NCBI GenBank assembly: GCA_001871685.1
Contig: MNVK01000020.1
Coordinates: 1 to 5,450, forward strand
Length of the DNA: 5,450 nt
Reading direction: 5' to 3'
DNA from: Nitrospirae bacterium CG1_02_44_142
GTDB taxonomy: Bacteria; Nitrospirota; Thermodesulfovibrionia; Thermodesulfovibrionales; UBA1546
The first letter of the stretch is position 1; the number at the start of each line of letters is the position of its first letter. Below the pieces are notes generated by a model. It was not told the origin of the DNA, searched no databases, and was given only the letters and a program-made list of their open reading frames with translations. The translations under genes and the position numbers were made by a program. Of the stretch, positions 1 to 5,034 are shown in pieces.

Positions 1-2
1 TA

Positions 3-1694
3 TCAAAGGCTGTCTCTGTCTCTCCCGCCTTTGCGCAGGTGCTGGCAAGCAGAGGGATAAAAACACCGCAGGCATTCAATACTTTCCTGAACCCGCGCAT
101 CTCTGAACTTTCAGACCCCTTTGAAATTGACGGCGTAAAAACTGCGGTTGAGAGAATAAAGCGCGCCGCTGATACTAACGAAACTGTCCTTGTTCATGGC
201 GATTATGACGCGGACGGGCTTACCGCAACTGCGATAATGGTTCATACGCTCAGGGTATTAGGGATAGATGTCCATTATTTTATACCGGACAGGATTACTC
301 ACGGGTACGGTTTTAATCCTGCCGCTGTAAAGAAGGCAAAGGAACTTGGGGCAGCCCTCATAATCACCGTTGATTGCGGCATAACATCTTTTGAAGCCGC
401 CGCCGCTGCGAAAAAGGAAGATATTGACGTCATCATAACAGACCATCATGAACCGGCCTTCAGGGGTCAGGGGTCAGGGGTCAGGGGTCAGGCTAACACC
501 CAGCACCTAATACCTGATGCCTATTCACTGCCTGAAGCTGTTGCAATAATAAATCCGAAGCTTTCATCATCTGATTCTCCGCTCTCAATTCTCTCAGGAG
601 CAGGTCTGGCATTCAAGATTGCAACGGCATTATCCACGCTTAACGCCTCACGCTTAACGCCTTACGCCTTGTTAGACCTGGCAGCAATAGGCACAATGGC
701 GGATGTTGTTCCTCTCACAGGTGAAAATAGGATTATTGTGAAAGAAGGGATGGAGCTTATTAAGGAAGGGCGGAGACAGGGGATAAGGGCGCTTAAAAGT
801 GCAGCAGGCCTTGATAAGAAAGAACTCAGGGCGGGGCTTTTATCTTTTAGCCTGATACCTCGGATAAACGCAGCAGGCAGGATTTCTGACGCTAGTGATG
901 TAGTCCGTCTTTTATTGTCAGAGGAAGAAGGAGAGGCGGAAACCCTCGGCTCATGGCTTAACAGACTGAACTCTGAGAGGCAGAAAATAGAGCAAGAGGT
1001 TTATCAAAAAGCCCGAGAGGCCTTAAAGGCTGCGCCGGACGCTCCGGTAATCATACTCTCAGGAGAGGGATGGCATCAGGGTGTTGTCGGCATTGTCGCA
1101 TCAAGAATAGCGGAGGAATTTTACCGCCCCACGCTTATCCTATCCATAGAGGACGGCATCGCAAAAGGCTCCGGAAGGAGCATCCCTTCTTTTGACCTGT
1201 GCGGCGGACTTGCTGAATGCAGCGAGTTTCTCCTGTCATTCGGAGGGCATCGGCAGGCAGCAGGCGTAAGACTTAAGGTTGAAAACATCCCGCTTTTTGA
1301 AAAGGCGATGCAGCGCATAGTTGAAACCGCTCTATCAAGAGAAGGTCTTGTCCCCTCGCTGGAGATTGACGCTGATGTGGCGCTCTCTGAGATTAATCAC
1401 AGCCTTATCAGAGAGCTCGCAAGGCTTGAACCATTTGGCTGCTGCAATGAGGAACCGCTCCTTGCATCCAGAAAACTTGAGGTTGTCAATCCGAGGATAG
1501 TTGGAAACAATCACCTCAAAATGAGACTAAAACACGGCGCGCATTCAATGGATGCAATCGGGTTTGATATGGGAAGCGCAAAGACGTCAGGAGCCGTAGA
1601 CGCTGTATTTACGCCGACCCTGAATGAGTATAACGGCAGCAGCTACCTCCAGTTAAATCTCAAGGCGCTGAGACCCAGCAAAAACAGGGATTAG
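3..1694 (+). CDS. recJ: RecJ single-stranded-DNA-specific 5'-3' exonuclease, 5'-truncated by window edge
   Basis: RecJ degrades single-stranded DNA 5' to 3' in recombination and mismatch/base-excision repair, in the cytoplasm. The frame is open to the window edge, and the residues before the first possible start (GTG at 39) read like the normal RecJ N-terminus, so the true start lies upstream; 563 codons are visible. Counting residues from GTG 39, the DHH phosphoesterase motifs are HGDYDADG (53-60), VDCGI (111-115), TDHH (134-137) and GTMADVVPL (218-226). The PRINAAGR segment (274-281) follows. The DHHA1 part has WHQGVVG (345-351), GSGR (377-380) and FGGHRQAAG (401-409), and an OB-like domain closes the protein. 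All expected aspartates and histidines are present, so it should be active. Oddities are two in-frame heptamer repeat arrays (residues about 141-161 and 200-211) and a stop codon lying inside a third array. The next gene is rel, an adjacency also known from Firmicutes (recJ-apt-relA), here without apt. Identification is secure. Confidence 0.96.
   Translation, partial: SKAVSVSPAFAQVLASRGIKTPQAFNTFLNPRISELSDPFEIDGVKTAVERIKRAADTNETVLVHGDYDADGLTATAIMVHTLRVLGIDVHYFIPDRITHGYGFNPAAVKKAKELGAALIITVDCGITSFEAAAAAKKEDIDVIITDHHEPAFRGQGSGVRGQANTQHLIPDAYSLPEAVAIINPKLSSSDSPLSILSGAGLAFKIATALSTLNASRLTPYALLDLAAIGTMADVVPLTGENRIIVKEGMELIKEGRRQGIRALKSAAGLDKKELRAGLLSFSLIPRINAAGRISDASDVVRLLLSEEEGEAETLGSWLNRLNSERQKIEQEVYQKAREALKAAPDAPVIILSGEGWHQGVVGIVASRIAEEFYRPTLILSIEDGIAKGSGRSIPSFDLCGGLAECSEFLLSFGGHRQAAGVRLKVENIPLFEKAMQRIVETALSREGLVPSLEIDADVALSEINHSLIRELARLEPFGCCNEEPLLASRKLEVVNPRIVGNNHLKMRLKHGAHSMDAIGFDMGSAKTSGAVDAVFTPTLNEYNGSSYLQLNLKALRPSKNRD
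461..523. repeat. Nine-unit heptamer array, mirrored arms, inside recJ
   Basis: The bases fall into nine consecutive 7-bp units in one unbroken register. Units 1-4 are perfect copies of CAGGGGT (461-488). Unit 5 is CAGGCTA, the turning point. Units 6-9 are ACACCCA, GCACCTA, ATACCTG and ATGCCTA, which on the - strand read TGGGTGT, TAGGTGC, CAGGTAT and TAGGCAT. Both arms are therefore the same YAGGNNY-type heptamer facing each other. The array encodes the low-complexity stretch RGQGSGVRGQ and the following residues of RecJ, between the DHH motif and the INP motif. Its 63 bp equal 21 codons, so it keeps the frame. The periodicity is directly visible; origin by insertion or expansion is inferred. 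Confidence 0.88.
636..670. repeat. Five-unit heptamer array (ACGCYTN) inside recJ
   Basis: Five contiguous 7-bp units are seen: ACGCTTA, ACGCCTC, ACGCTTA, ACGCCTT and ACGCCTT. Read on the - strand they become AAGGCGT, AAGGCGT, TAAGCGT, GAGGCGT and TAAGCGT, so they loosely fit the NAGGNNT pattern of the other two arrays. No opposing arm is visible. The array encodes RecJ residues 200-211 (counted from GTG 39), in the linker just before the conserved LLDLAAIGT helix and motif, a place where RecJ proteins vary in length. Confidence 0.8.
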
Positions 1695-1771
1695 GTTCCA
1701 GGTATCAGGTTCCAGCAATAAAGAGCAGTTGAAGTTTTTACTGACACCTAAGACCTAACCCCTAAAACCTA
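1692..1771. repeat. Mirrored heptamer array filling the recJ-rel gap
   Basis: The left arm has units TAGGTTC, CAGGTAT, CAGGTTC and a partial CAG (1692-1715). A spacer of about 25 bases follows. The right arm has a partial CTG and then ACACCTA, AGACCTA, ACCCCTA and AAACCTA (1741-1771), which on the - strand read TAGGTGT, TAGGTCT, TAGGGGT and TAGGTTT. The layout matches the array at 461-523: YAGGNNY units on the + strand facing the same units on the - strand. The arms can pair in each heptamer at the AGG/CCT core with mismatches elsewhere, giving an imperfect hairpin. The recJ stop codon TAG (1692-1694) is the first three bases of the first unit. Confidence 0.82.
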
Positions 1772-1783
1772 AATTCAAAGTTG

Positions 1784-1789
1784 TATAAT
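1784..1789 (+). promoter_or_regulatory. Consensus -10 box TATAAT immediately before rel
   Basis: A perfect TATAAT ends 6 bases before the ATG at 1796. A transcription start about 7 bases past the box would fall on or beside that ATG, which suggests a leaderless mRNA. No convincing -35 hexamer lies 16-18 bases upstream; that stretch is the right arm of the heptamer array. The box match is plain, but activity is inferred. Confidence 0.5.
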
Positions 1790-1795
1790 AAATTT

Positions 1796-3925
1796 ATGAT
1801 AGAAGATGTTGCAACGATTGACGATTTGATAAAAAAAGTGCTTTCTTACAACCCCGATGCAGACATTGAACTCCTGAGAAAAACATATATCTTTTCCAGC
1901 GAGGCTCACGGCAGTCAAAAACGGATGGCAGGCTCTCCGTATATAGAACATCCCCTTGCTGTCGCATCAATCCTTGCGGATATGAAGATGGATACAACCA
2001 CTATTGCCGCAGGGCTTCTCCACGACACAATTGAAGATACAAACGCAACAGTAAAAGACATAAAGGCCCTTTTTGGAAATGAAATCGCATTCCTTGTAAA
2101 TGCCCTTACAAAATTGAGCAAGATGGAGTTCATGACTAAGGAGGAGGCGCAGGCGGAAAATTTCAGGAAGATGCTTCTCGCTATGGCGGAGGATGTGCGC
2201 GTCATACTTATAAAATTTGCCGACAGGCTTCACAACATGAAGACCCTGGAACACCTACCGGAGGAAAAGAGGAAGCGGATTGCCGCTGAAACGCTGGACA
2301 TTTATGCGCCTATAGCAAACAGGCTCGGAATCGGCTGGCTGAAGATAGAATTTGAAGACCTCAGCTTTAAGTTTCTGATGCCTGAAGTGTATGAGGAAAT
2401 CGTAAAGAAAATTGCAAAAAGGAAAGAGGAGCAGGAAGTTTATCTCAGGGATGTTGTGAAGGAAATGGAGGCAAGGCTCAAAGAGGAAAATATCGCAGGC
2501 GAGGCGTCGCATAGAATAAAACACTCCTACGGCATCTATCAGAAGATGCAGAAGCAGGGCATTACATTTGAGCAGATACACGATGTTTTGGGAATCAGGA
2601 TTATCACAGATACAAAAGCCAATTGCTATGCGATTATGGGCCTCATCCACTCGCTTTGGACGCCTGTGCCGGGCAGGTTCAAGGATTTCATAGGCGTCCC
2701 AAAATCAAATATGTATCAGTCACTGCACACGACAGTAATCGGGCCTAAGGGCGAAAGGGTTGAGTTCCAGATAAGAACTGATGAGATGCACAGGATTGCA
2801 GAAAAGGGCATCGCTTCTCACTGGAGATATAAAGAAAGAGGGATGCTCACGGAAAAGGACAGCAGATATGTCACCTGGCTCAGAGACCTTGTGCAGTCCC
2901 AGAAAGAGCTTTCCAATGCGCGGGATTTTCTTGAAGAGGTAAAAGGCGCGGTTGTGCCTGACGTTGTCTATGTCTTTACTCCCAGAGGCGATATTAAAGA
3001 ACTTCCCTCAGGTTCAACCCCTGTTGATTTTGCATACAGCATTCATACAGATGTTGGACACAAATGTGTAAGCGCAAAGGTTGACGGCAGGATTGTGCCG
3101 TTGAGATACCAGTTAAAAAACGGAGATGCAGTGGAGATAATAACCTCTCCCGCGCACAAGCCGAGCAGGGACTGGCTGCAATTTGTTGTAACTCAGCGGG
3201 CAAAGGCCAGGATAAAGCAGTGGATAAACACAGAAGAGCGGATGCAGGGAGTGGAACTTGGGATTAAACTGCTTGAAAGTGAACTGAAAAAACATGACAT
3301 GAGCAATGCGCTCATGAAATCTGATGAGATACTGCAAGCAGCGAAGTCTCTGGGAGTGTCTTCTCTTGAAGAGCTTTTTGTATCAGTCGGATTTGGAAAA
3401 ATTTCACCTCATCAGGTAGTAAATAAACTGAGGCCTGAAAAACCTGCGGAAGAGGTTGCTCTAAAACCTATTAAGCCTTCAGCAGAGCAGAAAGGGATAA
3501 GCATAAAAGGGATAGACGACATCCTTTACCATACTGCAAAGTGCTGTTACCCTGTGCCGGGAGACAGCCTCGTAGGATTTATCACCAGGGGCAAAGGGGT
3601 GACAATTCACAACAAGAAGTGTCATAACCTTGAAAGGCTTGCGGTTGATAATGCGCGGCTTGTGGATGTTGAGTGGAGGCAGGACGGCGACACAAGATAT
3701 CCGGCCAGGTTATTAGTTGAATCAGTGGATAAGCCGGGGGTGCTGGCCAATCTCAGCGCGCTTGTGTCAGCCGATGATGTCAACATCAGTCAGCTTCAGG
3801 CAATTTCAACTCCAGACCAGAAAGCGCAGATTACCTTCATTGTTGAAGTCAAGGACAAAAAACAGCTCGCAGCCATCATACAGAAGATAGCGTCTATGGA
3901 CGGAGTATTAAGGGTGAAAAGATAA
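1796..3925 (+). CDS. rel: Bifunctional (p)ppGpp synthetase/hydrolase, RelA/SpoT (RSH) family
   Basis: This 709-residue cytoplasmic enzyme makes (p)ppGpp from ATP and GDP/GTP and also hydrolyses it, setting the stringent response; the length is normal for long RSH proteins. The HD hydrolase domain (about 25-175) keeps H52, H76-D77, E80-D81 and D143, so hydrolysis should be intact. The synthetase domain (about 225-345) has R240 and K242 in RIKHSYGIYQK, D263, the RFKD motif (294-297; the RXKD form known from bifunctional rather than RelA-only enzymes), YQSLHT (307-312) and E323 in VEFQIRT. A TGS domain (about 388-450), a conserved Cys region (C583, C584, H605, C609) and a C-terminal ACT domain (about 634-706) follow, for ribosome and tRNA sensing. 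I chose ATG 1796 because the family homology begins there. A TTG at 1781 in the same frame overlaps the -10 box and has no ribosome binding site. ATG 1796 also lacks a Shine-Dalgarno, consistent with leaderless translation. Confidence 0.96.
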   Translation: MIEDVATIDDLIKKVLSYNPDADIELLRKTYIFSSEAHGSQKRMAGSPYIEHPLAVASILADMKMDTTTIAAGLLHDTIEDTNATVKDIKALFGNEIAFLVNALTKLSKMEFMTKEEAQAENFRKMLLAMAEDVRVILIKFADRLHNMKTLEHLPEEKRKRIAAETLDIYAPIANRLGIGWLKIEFEDLSFKFLMPEVYEEIVKKIAKRKEEQEVYLRDVVKEMEARLKEENIAGEASHRIKHSYGIYQKMQKQGITFEQIHDVLGIRIITDTKANCYAIMGLIHSLWTPVPGRFKDFIGVPKSNMYQSLHTTVIGPKGERVEFQIRTDEMHRIAEKGIASHWRYKERGMLTEKDSRYVTWLRDLVQSQKELSNARDFLEEVKGAVVPDVVYVFTPRGDIKELPSGSTPVDFAYSIHTDVGHKCVSAKVDGRIVPLRYQLKNGDAVEIITSPAHKPSRDWLQFVVTQRAKARIKQWINTEERMQGVELGIKLLESELKKHDMSNALMKSDEILQAAKSLGVSSLEELFVSVGFGKISPHQVVNKLRPEKPAEEVALKPIKPSAEQKGISIKGIDDILYHTAKCCYPVPGDSLVGFITRGKGVTIHNKKCHNLERLAVDNARLVDVEWRQDGDTRYPARLLVESVDKPGVLANLSALVSADDVNISQLQAISTPDQKAQITFIVEVKDKKQLAAIIQKIASMDGVLRVKR

Positions 3926-3944
3926 ACGGGCATGGGGGCTGGCA

Positions 3945-4364
3945 CTACATATCATGAGCATCAATCTTAGAGCGGAGCCTTTTCTTTTTAGACACGATTT
4001 TTTTTGCGGCGAGAATCTTCTCCTTGGCCCTCTTTGAACGCTTTCTCTTCTGGCGCCGGATTTTTTCTATCCGCGCTTTCTCTGAGCTTTCCCTTCCTTT
4101 TATCAACTGCTCTATTTTTTTTACAAGGATTATTCTTGCATGATAACGGTTAAGCGACTGCGAGCGTTCCTTCTGACATTTAACCTCAATGCCTGTCGGA
4201 ATATGCATGAGATAAACGCAGGTGGAGGTCTTGTTCACATTCTGCCCGCCCTTTCCTCCTGAGCGGATAAAAGATTCCTCTATATCCTGTTCACGGATGT
4301 TTAGGCTTAGCATCTTTGCCTTTAATGCATCGGCTTTTGCTGCACTTATAGGAAACATTGTCAT
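3945..4364 (-). CDS. GGQ-domain peptide-chain release factor-like ribosome rescue protein (MTRFR/ArfB-like)
   Basis: This 139-residue protein has a class I release factor catalytic domain (RF-1 type) but no codon-recognition domains, so it probably hydrolyses peptidyl-tRNA on stalled ribosomes or stalled large subunits. The GGQ motif is at 39-41 within RSGGKGGQNVNKTS, followed by CVYLMHIPTGIEVKCQ and SQSLNR. The C-terminal tail (96-133) has 21 Lys/Arg in 38 residues, as in rescue factors whose basic tail contacts the ribosome. The short GGQ-to-SQxLNR spacing and the HIPTGIEVKC stretch resemble human mitochondrial MTRFR (C12orf65) more than E. coli ArfB, judged from memory. ATG 4364 is the first codon after the promoter. 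ATG 4358 (MFPIS...) is equally plausible and matches the usual family start. A GTG at 4412 lies upstream of the -10 box and is unlikely. No Shine-Dalgarno is visible. The gene is convergent with rel (19 bases between stops) and divergent from dinJ. PrfH-like function is an alternative. Confidence 0.88.
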   Translation of the reverse strand: MTMFPISAAKADALKAKMLSLNIREQDIEESFIRSGGKGGQNVNKTSTCVYLMHIPTGIEVKCQKERSQSLNRYHARIILVKKIEQLIKGRESSEKARIEKIRRQKRKRSKRAKEKILAAKKIVSKKKRLRSKIDAHDM

Positions 4365-4373
4365 AATGCAAAT

Positions 4374-4382
4374 AGTATAGCA
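4374..4382 (-). promoter_or_regulatory. Extended -10 promoter (TGCTATACT) for the GGQ rescue-factor gene
   Basis: On the - strand the bases read TGCTATACT, an extended -10 (TGn plus TATACT). The box ends 9 bases before ATG 4364, so a start about 7 bases downstream would leave a leader of only a few bases. A -35 element is weak at best, which is acceptable for extended -10 promoters. Confidence 0.5.
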
Positions 4383-4406
4383 TCTGTTCGGCAGTAAATA
4401 AGAAAG

Positions 4407-4417
4407 TTCCACCGGAA
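4407..4417. promoter_or_regulatory. Short inverted repeat TTCC-acc-GGAA, possible operator
   Basis: A 4+4 inverted repeat with a 3-base centre lies between the two divergent promoters and touches the -35 of the antitoxin promoter. DinJ-type antitoxins repress their own operon by binding palindromes through a ribbon-helix-helix fold, so this is a candidate site. It is short and could be chance. Confidence 0.2.
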
Positions 4418-4446
4418 AGACAAGCGTATCTCATTTGTGCTACAAT
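4417..4446 (+). promoter_or_regulatory. Promoter of the dinJ-yafQ operon
   Basis: An extended -10, TGCTACAAT (4438-4446), has a -35-like AAGACA (4417-4422; GACA matches the consensus) with an 18-base spacer. The start site would be near 4453, giving a leader of about 24 A-rich bases with a good ribosome binding site. The orientation is back-to-back with the rescue-factor promoter. Confidence 0.6.
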
Positions 4447-4464
4447 AAAAAAATAAAAAACAAC

Positions 4465-4470
4465 GGAGGT
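4465..4470 (+). promoter_or_regulatory. Shine-Dalgarno GGAGGT deciding the dinJ start
   Basis: GGAGGT lies 6 bases before ATG 4477. It fixes that ATG as the start, rather than the in-frame TTG at 4435, whose extra codons would run through the -10 box and this site. Confidence 0.85.
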
Positions 4471-4476
4471 TGCAGT

Positions 4477-4737
4477 ATGACCAAGACAGCGATGATAAGG
4501 GCGAGGACAACGCCTGCCGTAAAGGCAGATACCGAAAGGATATTCCAGAGGTTAGGGATAAGCACATCAGAGGCTATTAATCTGTTTTTAGCCCAGGTCA
4601 AAATGCGCAAGGGCTTGCCTTTCGATGTAAGGATTCCCAACAAAGCCACTCTGAAGGCAATGAAGGATGCGGACGAAGGGAAGAACCTGACCACATATGA
4701 CAGCGTTGATGACTTTTTCAAAAAGATGGGCGTATAG
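4477..4737 (+). CDS. dinJ: DinJ/RelB-family antitoxin of a type II toxin-antitoxin pair
   Basis: This 86-residue protein has the same length as E. coli DinJ. The N-terminal part (1-45) fits a ribbon-helix-helix DNA-binding fold: a strand over TAMIRAR, then helices around 13-24 (KADTERIFQRLG region) and 29-43. The family hallmark, a Leu-Pro-Phe-Asp segment followed by a PN pair, appears as KGLPFDVRIPN. The C-terminal half, ending VDDFFKKMGV, matches the DinJ tail that wraps the toxin. It should neutralise the YafQ-like protein encoded next and repress its own operon. Its stop TAG shares its last base with the toxin GTG, so the two are translationally coupled. It has its own promoter and a strong ribosome binding site, which suits an antitoxin needing excess synthesis. 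Confidence 0.92.
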   Translation: MTKTAMIRARTTPAVKADTERIFQRLGISTSEAINLFLAQVKMRKGLPFDVRIPNKATLKAMKDADEGKNLTTYDSVDDFFKKMGV

Positions 4738-5012
4738 TGCTAAAGGTTAAAACCACAAACAAATTCGAAAAAGATTTTGAACTGATGATCCGGCAGGGCA
4801 AGGATATAGAAAAACTAAAAATAATTATGCGAATGCTTGCGCGCGAGGGAAGCCTTGAGCAGCGGCATAGAGACCATAAGCTGACAGGCAGTTATATCAG
4901 CCACAGAGAATGTCATGTAGAGCCTGACTGGCTGCTTGTTTATAGGGTTGATATAAAAGAGCAAACCATTACATTTGTAAGGACCGGCAGCCACTCTGGG
5001 CTTTTCGGGTAA
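4737..5012 (+). CDS. yafQ: YafQ-family mRNA interferase toxin
   Basis: This 91-residue RelE-superfamily ribosome-dependent endoribonuclease should cut mRNA in the ribosomal A site; E. coli YafQ prefers in-frame AAA codons. The residues matching the YafQ active site are all present: H47 (in RDHKL), H60, D64 and W65 (in CHVEPDW), H86 and F90 (in GSHSGLFG). The toxin therefore looks intact and active. The start is GTG, overlapping the antitoxin stop by one base. There is no strong Shine-Dalgarno, so reinitiation after the antitoxin stop is likely and would keep toxin below antitoxin. The N-terminus at GTG fits the family length of about 92. The next ATG in frame is deep inside the first helix and was not chosen. 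Confidence 0.93.
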   Translation: MLKVKTTNKFEKDFELMIRQGKDIEKLKIIMRMLAREGSLEQRHRDHKLTGSYISHRECHVEPDWLLVYRVDIKEQTITFVRTGSHSGLFG

Positions 5013-5034
5013 TGACATAGCATTAAGGAATAAT

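Noticed and set aside
8..26. Short GTCTCT repeat near the window start
   Set aside because: Two copies only, and it encodes ordinary RecJ N-terminal residues.
461..523. Tandem units as a CRISPR array
   Set aside because: Units are 7 bp with no spacers, and the stretch is coding.
1731..1740. T-run after recJ as a rho-independent terminator
   Set aside because: Five T residues are present but no stable stem directly precedes them; the stem-forming arms lie on either side of the run.
1781..1795. TTG at 1781 as the rel start, adding five residues
   Set aside because: It overlaps the TATAAT box, has no ribosome binding site, and family homology begins at the ATG 1796.
2255..2650. 131-codon open frame on the - strand, and other open frames opposite rel and recJ
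   Set aside because: They are antisense shadows of well-identified genes, have no recognisable domain, and have no ribosome binding site.
2708..2731. PKSNMYQSLHT in Rel, with Met where NGYQS is common, as a damaged synthetase site
   Set aside because: All catalytic residues around it are intact, and I recall NMYQSLHT in other bacterial Rel proteins, so it is likely normal variation.
4365..4412. GTG at 4412 as the GGQ protein start
   Set aside because: It would lie upstream of the extended -10, and the 16 added residues do not look like the family.
4435..4476. TTG at 4435 as the antitoxin start
   Set aside because: The extra codons cover the -10 box and the GGAGGT site; ATG 4477 has ideal spacing and gives the usual 86 residues.
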